DNA of 46,195 nt from contig CM074822.1 of assembly GCA_037447605.1 (NCBI GenBank), forward strand, positions 228,267-274,461. Direction: 5' to 3'. Of this stretch, positions 22,193 through 32,931 are shown in pieces. Under the pieces are notes generated by a model. The model saw nothing but the letters and a program-made list of their open reading frames with translations. It was not told where the DNA came from and made no database searches. Every line of letters begins with the position of its first letter. Positions within the stretch are counted from its first letter, which is position 1. This DNA comes from Zygnema circumcarinatum (Eukaryota; Streptophyta; Zygnematophyceae; Zygnematales; Zygnemataceae). The position numbers and the translations under genes were made by a program.

Positions 22193-24862
22193 TTAGGGCA
22201 GATCTTTCTTCATAACAAAGAGAGAGTTTGACGAGGATAGTGCCCCCGGGACCAACACATTTCCACGACTTCGCCGCTGCACTTCGTTAAACTGATTAGA
22301 TATAATGGCGAACAGGTCACCATCCTCTGGAGAAAGCTTGCTCGGCCTTTCTCTTGATGACTGAGAACGGGAAAAGGAAGGTGCAGGAGCAGCCACTGGT
22401 GGAGGGAAAGGTGCAGAATATGATGACTGCATCATGGAAGAGTTCAAGAAAGCATTCGAGAAAGGTGAAGGAGACCCAACTCCCGACTCCATTCGATTGG
22501 AAAAGTTCTCACGTGACCTTGCATGTGTAATGCGTGGGGAGAGTTTGTGCAAAGGAGGAGATGGAGGGGTGACTTTAGGAGTGGCTGGGGGTGTGATAGG
22601 AGGGGTAGTTGGTGGAGTAACAGCAGAGGAGATGGAAGGATCATTTGACCCTCTGATTGAAGGTACAATATCGGACACATTTCGCTGCTCAGGAAGTGCA
22701 TTGGGAGGAGGGGGTCTTGGCAAAAAGGAGGGTGCTAAAACAGTACTGGCTGAAACACTCCTGTTATATCTGTTTGGTCCTGAAACTCTGATAGCACGAG
22801 GACTCCCTGTATTTAACTCCATATTGTTTTGCCGGGAATTGCCTTCGGAGGAAGGACGATTGTCATCGAGGGTGCCCATAGGGGAGAGACCGGAAGAGAG
22901 TGCCACGTTGGCAGAGAGAGTGATGGGTTGTGCATCTAGTCTTGAAGAAGCCATGGTGAGTTCACTGACTGAACCTAACCTCACACCTGCAGAGGGAGAG
23001 CCACTATCTAACAGAATATTGGGAGGTGCCATAGAGTCAGCATTGACCATTTGGGTTGTTGGATGAATGTTACCATCTCCTTCTTTCAGCCGCAGCTGTG
23101 ATAATTGATGGAAGAATTCCCTGCTTGCCTCCGTCTCCGACCAACCTTCCGACATAGCATCATCTGACTGTCTACTGATCTGAGAAAGTCTTTCATCCTC
23201 TGCATTGGGAGACTGCCATCTGCCGTATTTTTCTGCATTCCCACCTTCCAATCCCATCCGCTCTCTCTGCTTCTCTGCCAAGTCGTTAGCCTTTTGGAGT
23301 TTGCTAATTGCTAACTCTTTCAAGCTGGAAATCCTCTTCGCATTTGCATCAGCCAACGACATTTCCGCCACGACTTTCGTTGGAACATTTGTTGCTGCTA
23401 TCGGTGCAGTTGTGATGAATCCCACATCACTCGGATTTGCTCCCCGGTAATTCCCGCATGCCGAACACTTTGCCACATTCACTTTGTTCACTAAAGTACA
23501 GATGCGGCAGCCCCAAGTCGTCTCCTCTACCTCAGCTTCTCTCCATTCAGCACCACCAACACCTGCAACTGGAAGACCTGTAGTGCCTCCTTCCGGTTTA
23601 TTCAGCAATCTTGCTGTGTAACATGCCGCACATTTCTGAGCTGACTCGACATTCTCCAGAGTACAAACATGGCATTGCCACTTCTCAGTACTGGGAGTGT
23701 CCTCTTTTTTCTCCTTCATTGATCTCTTTCTCACCAATTCTTGAGCTTTACCTACGTCCCCTGGCTGCAACCTCCTCATATCCAACCCCTGCACAAATTT
23801 CTCTTGTCTCAATTCTTCCAATACCCCTGTAACTTCTAAAGCTTTCCCCAAAGGGGGAGCCTCTGCCAACCATCCCATCCCTCTTCCTCGACTAATAGGG
23901 GCACCCTTACTAACAAGCCCTCCTCCTTTGCTCCCAACGAGGAACTCCTCCTTCTTACCTCTCCTTACTCCTTGAGGTGACCCTCCTTGAGGTGACCGTC
24001 CTTCTGGAGGAGTACCTTTGAGACTGCCCCAAAACCCAACGGGCGACCCCGTGTATGTCTCTTCTGAACTCCTTACCTTCACCACTATTTCATCGCCGCT
24101 TCGCTCATCCATGCTGCCTGTGCCATCATCTTCAAGAACCCCCTTTTCCATATATTCTTGAACCTTCAACTCCTCGTTTGCAGTTTGCGTTTCGGAGGTG
24201 GTAGAGCCATAGCCTACTTTATTTCCCATGACAAGTCCGAAATTTGAGTCGGCAGGACTTGATGAAGCAGAGCGAATCACCTGTACGTCTCTCGTCCCAC
24301 TCCCAGTGTCCTGATCTTCCCCAGTCTCCTTCCCCTTTTCAGGACCAACATTCACTCGGACCAAACGACCAGCATCCAACTCATCCTCTTCATACATTTC
24401 GTGAACATCTCGGTTTGCATTTTTCCAAATAGATTCGCCCGTCCCTCCCACTCCCTCTCCCACTCCCTCTCCCTGCTCTTTCCGGACTGAGACCTGTGCG
24501 TCTCCCTCCGACAAGCCTCCCTCCACGCAAACGTCTTCAAACCGACCAAATTTCTTCTCTATAAAAGTGCAGTGATTCAATATTGCAGCCATAAAGGCGT
24601 CGCTCTGCCGCTGAGCGCTCTCGGCCTGCGCCCTGATTGTTGCAAGCTGCATGGAGGCCATGACGCGCTGTTTTCCCTCTCTGCCAACATTCACAGCCAC
24701 TTCATCCATTGGAGCGAGAGCTACTGCAGAGCGGAGAGCAGTCAAAGCAATATGCGCTGCTTTACCGAGCCGCTCTATGAGGGCCCAGTGCTGCCTCAGA
24801 TGCTCTGCAGTATACTCATTGCTCGCAAGTTGCGCAGCGCCGCCTGAAGGCGCGGCATCCAT
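22193..24862 (-). CDS. Two RanBP2/NZF-type zinc-finger protein, function unknown
   Basis: A single open exon encodes 889 residues from MDAAPSGG; an in-frame ATG 13 codons upstream (24901) is possible. I do not recognise the family. Residues about 15-100 form an Ala-rich, mostly helical domain (HWALIERLGKAAHIALTALR). Two zinc fingers of the W-x-C-x2-C-T-x2-N-x6-C-x2-C type lie at about residues 394 (WQCHVCTLENVESAQKCAAC) and 450 (WGCRICTLVNKVNVAKCSAC). Such fingers bind RNA in some proteins and ubiquitin (NZF) in others; the CT-L-N core fits either. A coiled stretch (about 480-520) and a long Ser/Pro-rich disordered tail follow, with a TPP/SPP-rich segment near 800. Codon use looks normal and the frame is unbroken, which supports a real gene. 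Confidence 0.78.
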   Translation of the reverse strand: MDAAPSGGAAQLASNEYTAEHLRQHWALIERLGKAAHIALTALRSAVALAPMDEVAVNVGREGKQRVMASMQLATIRAQAESAQRQSDAFMAAILNHCTFIEKKFGRFEDVCVEGGLSEGDAQVSVRKEQGEGVGEGVGGTGESIWKNANRDVHEMYEEDELDAGRLVRVNVGPEKGKETGEDQDTGSGTRDVQVIRSASSSPADSNFGLVMGNKVGYGSTTSETQTANEELKVQEYMEKGVLEDDGTGSMDERSGDEIVVKVRSSEETYTGSPVGFWGSLKGTPPEGRSPQGGSPQGVRRGKKEEFLVGSKGGGLVSKGAPISRGRGMGWLAEAPPLGKALEVTGVLEELRQEKFVQGLDMRRLQPGDVGKAQELVRKRSMKEKKEDTPSTEKWQCHVCTLENVESAQKCAACYTARLLNKPEGGTTGLPVAGVGGAEWREAEVEETTWGCRICTLVNKVNVAKCSACGNYRGANPSDVGFITTAPIAATNVPTKVVAEMSLADANAKRISSLKELAISKLQKANDLAEKQRERMGLEGGNAEKYGRWQSPNAEDERLSQISRQSDDAMSEGWSETEASREFFHQLSQLRLKEGDGNIHPTTQMVNADSMAPPNILLDSGSPSAGVRLGSVSELTMASSRLDAQPITLSANVALSSGLSPMGTLDDNRPSSEGNSRQNNMELNTGSPRAIRVSGPNRYNRSVSASTVLAPSFLPRPPPPNALPEQRNVSDIVPSIRGSNDPSISSAVTPPTTPPITPPATPKVTPPSPPLHKLSPRITHARSRENFSNRMESGVGSPSPFSNAFLNSSMMQSSYSAPFPPPVAAPAPSFSRSQSSRERPSKLSPEDGDLFAIISNQFNEVQRRSRGNVLVPGALSSSNSLFVMKKDLP

Positions 24863-24924
24863 CGCAGATATTTTCCGGAAAGGTGAGCCTACAACTGTCA
24901 ATCCTCCTCCTTGGCTCTATCTCT

Positions 24925-25257
24925 CCCCTCCTGCTCCTCTCACCTCTCTCACTTCTCCACTTCTGTCTCCCTCCCTCCTTCACCCTCACCCTCTCACTCC
25001 CCCTCTCCCACTCGCCCTCCCACTCTCTCCCTCCCCCGTCCCTCTCTCTCCCACTTCCCCCTCCTCCCCTCCCTCTCTCTCGTTCTCCCTCCCACCCTCC
25101 CTCCCTCCCACTCCCCCCTTCCCTCTCTTCCCCTCCCTCACTCTCCTTCCCCCTCCCACCCTCCCTCTCCCTTTCCCTCCTCTCCCTCTCTTGCTCTCTC
25201 CCTCTCCCTCCCTCTCTTGCTCTCCATTTTCCTCTCTCCCTCTCCCCCTTCCTAATG
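24925..25257. repeat. CT/CCCT-rich low-complexity tract
   Basis: This irregular pyrimidine tract on the plus strand lies immediately upstream of the minus-strand zinc-finger gene. It generates several Ser/Pro/Leu reading frames that are not genes. Confidence 0.9.
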
Positions 25258-25506
25258 CGGGGGAGAAATCTAGTTGACCGCTCGCTTGCAACTACAGTAT
25301 ACGTCTTTCAATAGCTCCTCAATTTTGAAAATGGAAATAGGAAAATAGGAGAAAATACATTACAAAACTAGTACATGTATTACATATTATATATATAAAT
25401 ATTGAACTGCGCAGTATTTATTATGAAACATTACTCTACCCAAAATGCTTCTGTATTCTTCAAGATTGACGTGCTCTAAATATTTGTGCTCTTCCAATAA
25501 CGATTC

Positions 25507-25533
25507 GCCACGTGTACCATATGTACACGTGGC
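25507..25533. promoter_or_regulatory. Palindrome with two G-boxes
   Basis: An 11-base arm (GCCACGTGTAC) is repeated inverted across a 5-base centre (CATAT), so two CACGTG G-boxes face each other. G-boxes bind bZIP and bHLH factors in plants. The location between divergent promoters supports, but does not prove, a regulatory role. Confidence 0.55.
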
Positions 25534-25792
25534 ATGTCACCATTGGATTATAATACGTTAGAAAATTCCAGGAAGCCGAAAGGCTCCAACTACGAAAACG
25601 ACAGTCCCTTCGGGGACGGCAAGCGCCTCGCAATACGGACGTTGGTAATTCAATTGAGCGGACGCAGTGGACAGATCGAGGCCGCGTTCAGCGCAGTACA
25701 TGGGCGGATGCTCGGACGCGCGAGGACGCGCTCAGCTGTACGGCAGGACCCTAAGGACGGACCCGAAAAAAATAAAATGTGACCATACTGGA

Positions 25793-25858
25793 CCAATCAT
25801 ATTGTGTCACGTCAGTAAATATACGCGCCGTGATTGGCTTCTACTGCTGGCCGCCAAT
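25793..25858. promoter_or_regulatory. Cluster of three CCAAT boxes
   Basis: CCAAT at 25793-25797, ATTGG at 25833-25837 and CCAAT at 25854-25858 lie 650-720 bases upstream of HCC1. CACGTCA lies between the first two. CCAAT boxes are NF-Y sites; function here is inferred from clustering. Confidence 0.4.
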
Positions 25859-26117
25859 CAGAACCGTCAACGTAGTTAGAAACACACCCCTGTGACGTCC
25901 ACGCGGCTACAAACGCACCCCTGCAAGGTCCAGGAAATTCCGGCGGGGAAACCGGCGGAGACCCAATATCGAGACGATGCCTGCCGTATGGTACGGAAAG
26001 GTCGACGGTACGGATTTAACTGTTGACCGTATCGTACGGCCTTGGATTCCTCTGAGGGGCGAGTCAAAGTCCGACGATGTATGGTTGGGGAGCGAACGAA
26101 TCATGTGAATCTCATGT

Positions 26118-26151
<34 letters not shown>

Positions 26152-26516
26152 TTTGATTCTGTCCATGTACATTTGATGGGCTCGCCATCGTGAGATCAAT
26201 GCCACTTCCGTTCATGTTGCATTTCAAACCAAGGCGAGCGGCTGTTAGGGACTAGGGGTTTTTCGTGGTTCTTGAGCGAACCACGAAGAGTTTATTGCGT
26301 TCCAGTTCAAACTGGACTGTAACTGGATCGTAACTGGACTGTGACAGCGACAAGGAGTCTTGGAAGGAGGAGGCTCAGCGGAAAGGCTCAGTCCTCTATA
26401 TTTTTTTTGTGTTCATAATTTCATTGCACGAGAGATGGATTCAGTGCTTTCAAACAAACAAGAGAGAGAGAAAGAGGAATGAAGTTACAATTATAAACTC
26501 ATATTAAAGCTCAGCC

Positions 26517-29072
26517 ATGGCTACCATGTTCAGATTTCTTCAAAAAAGCAGGAGTGGCCTGCAGAGACAGCTGTCCTCATCTTGTCAGTCGAAAGCTGCT
26601 GCTGCTGCTGCTGCTTCAAGGAGCTCCAATTGTGCCCAAAAGCACAGTGATGAGGGAGTGTGTGAAGCCCTGTCTTGCATGCAGTCGAGTCTGTGGAGGA
26701 GAGAGAGCAGGAGACATGTTCAGACGACAAATTGGATGAACTTGGGACGCAGCGAACGCTCGGAATATGTATGTATGCACGAGTTATTGTTTCGTTGTTC
26801 CATTTTCGCTGTTCTTTTCTATTTTTCCATCCATGGTTGTTTCTTACATTGTTTGAAATGTTTCGTACTTGGTTTGCATGCGCGATTAAGATTTAGGCTA
26901 AAAGAAGTCGACTGTGTCGTAATTAATCTATTAAATACATTTCGTGCTTTACAACATTCAAACGCTGCTTACCTTTTCAGATTGCATGGCCTGCCGAAGT
27001 GAATGTGCAGTTTGTTTTCAAAAAAATTGTTGTATTCGGAGTCAAGTCCATGTTGCAATGTCAATGAAGTAGCATTTGTGCCCCTTGCCAGGCTGGTGTT
27101 GCAGGGCTACTTTTGAGACGAGGATTCGCGTCAGAGAGTCAGCAGGAAGGCGAAAAGCTCAAAGCGTTGCCAGAACCGTCAGGACCTGCGAATATAAGGC
27201 GTGGTTTGCGGCAAGGGGTCAGTGCCCTTTCTTTTTTTTTCCCGATCTCATCCTAGTTACACATATATAGGTTTATCTGTTATACTTAGAGAAGAATCTC
27301 CTTTTCTCCCCCTCTGCTTCTTGTTATAGTTCTTGAGTGATGTGTTCTCCATGATTGTTCTCAGTGGAGATGGGATGTGAAGTTTCTTCGCGCTGTGTGC
27401 CTTTACAGTAGAGCTGGCTGAGTACAAATGGAGGAGGGCCGGTGGGGTAATGCAGCCGGTGACATGGGGAAGCCTCGTTGCTCTGATCATTACAGGAGCT
27501 GGCCTTCTTTATTATTACGACTCTGAAAAGCGACGACGTTTAGAAGGTAGGCCAGAATCTTTCTAGACGTCCCCCCTTACCTTCCCACCTCCCCCTCTTT
27601 CCTCGGTTCCCCCTTCCCCCCCCTCCCCCTCCCCCCTCCCCCTCTTCCCCATCCTCGGTTCCCCCTTCCCCCCCCTCCCCCTCCCCCCTCTTTCCCTTCC
27701 CACCTTTCCTCTCTCCCCCCTCCCCCCTCCCGCCTCTCCCCCCTCCCCCCTCCCCTCTCTCCCCCCTCCCCCCTTCTCCCCCTCTCCCCATTCTTCGCCC
27801 CTCCCCCTTCTCCCCTTCCCCCTTCCCCTCCCCCTCTCCCTTCTCACCCCTGGTGGCCTTTGGTGGGCGTTCACAGTTGTGAAGCAGGGTAGCCCTGTAG
27901 GTAAAGCCGCCATTGGTGGTCCTTTCGCTCTCGTGGACAACACTGGCAAGCCAACGACTGAGAATGATCTGAAGGGCGTATGGAATCTGATCTACTTCGG
28001 TTTTACATACTGCCCAGATATCTGTCCTGATGAACTTCAGAAAATGGCAGCAGCTGTGGACCTTGTGGGTGAGCGGAACGCCCCAAGTGGGGGCCTTTTG
28101 AAAGTTTTTGGGGGGGGGGGGGGGGGTTGGATTGTAAAATAGTCAGATGCTTTAAGTTTACAAGCAGTACTCAGGATACGTGCTGTAGGACAAACACTTG
28201 TGAGTATGCTCTGTCCTTATCTCATTGAACACCGACGTTTCAGTAAAGAAAACGGCCAGAGTTATATTGAAGTAGCTGCCCATCGAGTGGTCTTATTTCC
28301 TGCAGAGAAGAAGACCGGGCTGAAGATACGGCCTGTGTTCATCTCCATAGATCCTGAGCGCGATACGGTGGAGCAGGTAGACCTCTATGTGAAAGGTGAC
28401 TAGAAATCTCTCTCTCTCTCTCTCTCCCTCTGTCACTCTCTCCCTCTCCCTCTGTCGCTTTCTCTCTCTCTCCCTCTCCCTCTCTCTCCCCCTCCCTCTC
28501 TCTTTCTCTCTCTCTCTCCCTCTCCCTCTCTCTCTCTCCCTCCCTCTCTCTCCCTGTCGCAAGTACATTGCAAGGGCTGCAACAGCGATTCAGGGTATGG
28601 GTTGGAATTCTATGCATGAGCGGGAGAGTGTATGCGGATACCGTGAATGTATTTATTGTAAGCTCACATGTTTCCACCAAATTTTCTGCAGAATTCCATC
28701 CCCGTCTGTTGGGACTTACTGGAAGTGTTGAAGCTGTAAGGCAGGCTGCCCGAGAGTACCGAGTGTACTACATGAAGACAGAGGAAGAAGGCAGTGACTA
28801 TCTCGTGGATCACTCCATCATTATGTGAGTCTTTTCTTGATTTATCTGAACAATCGTAAGGATACATTCTTGCCCATGTAGATGCTTCCGGCTTTTTGTA
28901 TCTATGAAGTTCTTTATATAGCTCACTCCTCCGTTCGATGTAATTCTTTCGTCTGTATAGGTATCTCATGGACGCCAACATGGAGTTTGTGAAATTTTTT
29001 GGGAAAAACTACACAGCTGAGGCGTTGGCTGATGGCATTGCTGAGGAGGTCAAGAACTGGAGTGGCAAGTAG
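26517..29072 (+). CDS. HCC1: SCO1/HCC1 mitochondrial copper chaperone
   Basis: Seven exons (26517-26768, 27092-27217, 27456-27546, 27877-28068, 28306-28395, 28692-28824, 28961-29072) join in phase to encode 331 residues. SCO proteins sit in the mitochondrial inner membrane and deliver copper to the CuA site of cytochrome c oxidase. Order of parts: an Arg/Ser-rich transit peptide with a seven-Ala run from GCT repeats; a transmembrane segment ([18 protein letters not shown]); and a thioredoxin-fold domain with the copper-binding motif CPDIC ([14 protein letters not shown]), [15 protein letters not shown], and the distal copper-ligand His in [13 protein letters not shown]. All key residues are present. 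Start context is good (GCCATGGCT). Introns 3 and 5 carry pyrimidine repeats just after the donors. Exon 1's end was chosen by phase. Confidence 0.95.
27560..27858. repeat. C/CT-rich tract in HCC1 intron 3
   Basis: This irregular CCCCTC pyrimidine tract starts about 20 bases after the donor at 27547 and runs almost to the acceptor at 27876. It is pyrimidine on the transcript strand. Confidence 0.93.
28405..28560. repeat. (CT)n tract in HCC1 intron 5
   Basis: This CT repeat with CCCT interruptions begins about ten bases after the donor at 28396 and is pyrimidine on the transcript strand. Confidence 0.94.
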
Positions 29073-30052
29073 GGCCTATGGAGGGGCTACTTCAGAGAGA
29101 GTGGGGGATGAAGAGAGAGAGCGAGCGAGTGGAAGAGGGAGAGAGGGTGGAGGGCGGGGGGAGAGAGAGGAAACTTTTATCGCGGACGTGATATGGGCCT
29201 TGCTGTTCTTTCTTGGCTCATCTTGGAATTTTTTAGGGAACGGCTCATTTTTGAGGAATAAATTGTTTGTGAGAGTTCAAATATTCGAGGATTGATTCCT
29301 CCTGAAGTGACTGTAGATGGGACTTTCCACGGAGGAGGTGATAGAAACTGAGTAACATAGGCGGGATTTTTTTTTTTTGGGTGTCCGTCTTATGGAAAAA
29401 ATGAAGCGCCCAACCTTCGCCTCATCTATGTTATGGGAACAGAAATATTCGCCACTCAGGCCATAATATTGAAAGAAAAAGGATTTGAATAAATGGAAGT
29501 CTACCCACGATTGACATTATCGGTGGGTTGGCTGGTTGGTTGGTTGATTTGTTAGTTGGTTGGTTGGTTGGTTGGTTGCCTGGTTCGTTTGTTGGCTGGA
29601 ATCCATGGACCTTGCCGGTCATGGGGCACGCCTGCAGCAGAAAAAATATGCCCATTCATCAATTGGCTTCGCCTCCCCAGTAAGGATTTTGCTCATCACC
29701 TCTCTCACCTAAGACCCAACAAACCCTAAAACTCTAAAAGAAGCCGTGGAAGGCATGATAGGACTTCTCTTCTGTTTACAACATCAAATTTCAGATTTCA
29801 GAGATAGCTCAGATTTCTCCTGAGACTGCCAAACGATGACGAGTGAAATCACACTTGAAGGAAGACTCGGTTCAATTTTTCAACGCAAGCAAACTGGCAT
29901 GAAACCGTACCTCCCAAGCTCCTTCCTTCACATTTCATCGGAGCTTCTCCTTCCCGCGCATCCTCCCTTTCTTCTCCCATCAGAGCTTCTCCCTCCTCCC
30001 TCCTCCCTCCCAACAACAACTTACAACTTTACTACTTACAGCTTTTACAACC
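29073..30052. other. Convergent intergenic region
   Basis: These are the 3' flanks of HCC1 and rsmH. Contains a GA-rich patch (29105-29170), AATAAA at 29257-29262 (185 bases after the HCC1 stop, likely its polyadenylation signal), and a TTGG tetranucleotide repeat (about 29523-29580). No gene seen. Confidence 0.6.
29257..29262 (+). terminator. Candidate HCC1 polyadenylation signal
   Basis: AATAAA lies 185 bases downstream of the HCC1 stop codon. Inferred from motif and position. Confidence 0.4.
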
Positions 30053-32931
30053 TTACAACTTTTCTATAACCCGCAGCTTTGCACTTCGACTCCGAGGATT
30101 TTTCTTCATCTCCTCTTCGCTCGCGGTAATGGGCCTCTTTGTTAATATTCGCACCTTCACCCCCCTGGCAGCCAACAGCTCCTCCTCTAATCCCTCTCTC
30201 TTCAAAGCATCTCCTCCCTCAGCACCTTCTCCCCCTCCCACTCCCTTCTTGCTGCGATATTTACTGTACCTAGTCTGCCCCGGAATATGTATAAATTCCT
30301 GGGACTCAAAATCCCTCTGTTCCATCTCCAACCCCTCCTCCTCCCCCCCTCCCACTTTCCTACTTCCTGCTGCCTCTAGAAATGCCCTTTTCACAATGCG
30401 GTCCTCGAGACTGTGAAAGGAAATAACTGCAAGTCGCCCTTTTGACGCCAAACTATCAATGGCATAAGGAATGACTCTCGATAAGGCTCCAAGTTCATCA
30501 TTTGCAGCGATTCGGAGGGCTTGGAAGGTGCGTGTAGCGGGATGAAGACCGAGACCTGGTCTACCTGTTCTCGCTGTAGGCAGTCAACCAGCACGATTCG
30601 GGTTTCAGGTTATGGGTTCGATAAGTATAAGCAGCGACACGAGGACGGGGGAGAGAGAGAGAGAGAGAGGGGCAGGGAGAGGGGGCAGGGAGAAGGGGAG
30701 GGAGGAGAGGCAGGGGAAGGGAGGGGGGGTGGAGGAAAAGCGGGGAGCGGGCGAGGAAAAGGGGGAAAGAGAGACAGTGGTAGTGAGACAGGAGCGAGAG
30801 AGAGAGAGAGGGGGAGGGAGAGAGAGAGAGGGAGAGGGAGAGGGAGAGGGAGATGGAGATGGGGAGAGGGGGAGAGGGAGAGGGAGAGGGGGAGAGGGGG
30901 AGTTGGGGAGAGGGGGAGAGGGGGAGAGGGGGAGAGGGGGAGAGGGGGAGCGGGGAGAGGGGAGAGGGGGAGAGGGGAGAGGGGGAGAGGGGGAGAGAGG
31001 GAGAGGGAGAGAGGGAGAGAGGGAGAGAGGGAGAGGGAGAGAGGGAGAGAGGGAGAGAGAGGGAGAGAGGGAGAGAGGGAGAGAGAGAGAGAGGGGGAGA
31101 GAGAGAGAGAGAGAGAGAGAATCGGTTACAGGTCGGCCACAGAAATATGTGAGGAGCTGTCCTACCATTTTTCCGCGGTACATACGTTCCACCTCCAATG
31201 ATTTTAACGAGTTCTCCTGTGTTTTTTATCTCAGATTGAGCCCTCGCCTCCACAATTCGCTTTGCCAATATCCTCCATCTCCTCTCTTCCCCATAGTCTC
31301 GCAGGATTCTCCCAATCTCCCCTTCGCTCCAATTGTTGATAATGTCCGCTGCAGAAAGTGGGCCCTGTAACCCATGTGTCGTTTGATTCAATTACGTTCG
31401 CCTAAATTCAAGTACATATGTTCTATCGTTCATCTTCAATGTATCCAAAACCTCGGTGACTCCGCATCTCTGAGTGTTGATAACAAGGTCCTTCTGAAGG
31501 TTTAAAGTTAAGCTTTATCTACTGAACCTTCAAAGATATCCCACACCCTTTCGATTGGCAACATTACGAATTGAAAGGAAGAGGTAACTTACTGATGGAT
31601 TCATCCGCATATCAATAGGTCCATCTTGCATGAAACTGAACCCCCTCCCAGCCTCATCAACCTGAAACAAACAGAAAGAAGAAAAGTAAGAAACAAGTAC
31701 GTCAAGAACTTCTAAAAGTATGCATCCGCTGCCCCTTGCACGTATTTCAAGACTTCTGCACATTCCCCAGACTTTCTCTCGAACCCCCTTTTTCCCCTCT
31801 CTGTACGTAATGGAGGAGACAAAAACTCTGAAGACTGTACCTGCATAGAAGAAACGCCAATGTCGAGAAGCATTCCATCGACTGATCCAGGTGGCAGACC
31901 CTCATTGGCCAAAACTTCCGCAACTTTGTCAAAATTTGATCGGACTAAGTGTAGCTTTGTTTTATCACTCGGCCTTCTACTGTCCGTCGGTTCCATCGTC
32001 CCCTTACTATTTGAATGTTTCAATTTTCCCTCTTCAAGAACAGCTTGTAAACGCTTTTTGGCCAAAAGGTGAGCCTTTGGATCAACATCAAGGCCGAGGA
32101 GGTGGCACATTTCGAAATGCTCCTTCAAAATCTGGTCGTGAAACATGTTGAAACCACATAAGCTATCAGAAATTTTACTGTCTACCTAGTTGAAACGATT
32201 CCTTCCGATGTCATCGAAGAAAAAGTCAAAATACATCTCATGCACATGCATATTGCAGGCATTGCAATGCAAAATCTCACACTGCATGCGTTGCATGCAT
32301 GCAAATTGCAACTCATAGCATTTTAACCTGGCATGTATGTTCCCTGAGAGAAAATAAGCGGAGAGAACGATGGGCGATAACCTTATTTAATCTGAAAGGA
32401 CCCCAGTCCTGAATCTACCCTAATTCCTCCACCCTGAATTCCCTTACACCCTAAACTCCAAACTTATGTCGACGAGTCCAGCAGCATACACACTCGCCCT
32501 GTTTCAATAACTCAAATTAGTTAGATAGTCACTTAGTTAGCATGTACCGCAGCGGAATGTCCCCCAGCGCCGAGCGTTCCATCCACAAAAATCTGCAAAT
32601 CCCTGTCTTTAAAAAACGACAAAACTTCAGCAAGAAGAACAGGCACATGAGGCTCCTCTCTTGATCCATGGCCTTCCCTCGCTCCTACATCCTCTCCTGC
32701 TCCTGCTGCCACATCAGCCCTAAAATGCTCCTGCTCCTTTGCTTCCTTGTATTCCAGCACGGCCGAGAGGCCCTTAGCCCTTACAACAGAATAAACCTGC
32801 CGATACTTGAGCAGGTTTCCCGCAAATCTTTTCCTGCTGTTTGGAAGAAAGCAAGGCGAGGAAAGCGGCAGACGAATGAGGGGAAGGCCGAGAAGGTGGC
32901 ACATTTCAGCAGCATGCATGCATGCATTCAT
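30053..32931 (-). CDS. rsmH: RsmH/MraW-type rRNA (cytosine-N4) methyltransferase, organellar
   Basis: Five exons (32548-32931, 31841-32131, 31593-31661, 31193-31364, 30053-30564) join in phase to encode about 475 residues. The family methylates N4 of C1402 in the decoding centre of bacterial-type 16S rRNA, so a chloroplast or mitochondrial location is likely. Visible family motifs: [24 protein letters not shown] (SAM-binding loop), [64 protein letters not shown] and [15 protein letters not shown]. The N-terminal 60 residues beyond the bacterial length would serve as a transit peptide. The start is uncertain because the 5' end lies in ATGCATGC repeats. The C-terminal exon has a Glu/Gly-rich insertion after RAFLEA. 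The fourth intron (between 31193 and 30564) uses a weak donor, GTGGAA, chosen by phase. Confidence 0.92.
30648..31121. repeat. GA/GGGAGA purine repeat in rsmH intron
   Basis: This is a 470-base purine tract on the plus strand, pyrimidine in the rsmH transcript, starting about 70 bases after the donor at 31192. It explains the large overlapping reading frames on both strands here. Confidence 0.95.

Larger units (their letters stand above)
24863..26516. promoter_or_regulatory. Divergent promoter region of zinc-finger and HCC1 genes
   Basis: The two genes are transcribed away from each other over this interval. It contains a CT-rich repeat next to the zinc-finger start (about 24925-25257), a G-box palindrome (25507-25533), a CG-rich stretch with many GTACG/CGTAC motifs (about 25600-26060), three CCAAT boxes (25793-25858), CACGTCA and TGACGTC motifs, and a GTT trinucleotide repeat (26112-26152). 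No supported coding gene. Confidence 0.55.

Noticed and set aside
25534-25782. 83-codon plus-strand frame in the divergent promoter region
   Set aside because: No family resemblance, lies among promoter motifs, and the sequence is unusually CG-rich; more likely regulatory or transposon-derived.
30570-31190. Overlapping reading frames on both strands (up to 250 codons)
   Set aside because: Produced by the purine repeat in the rsmH intron.
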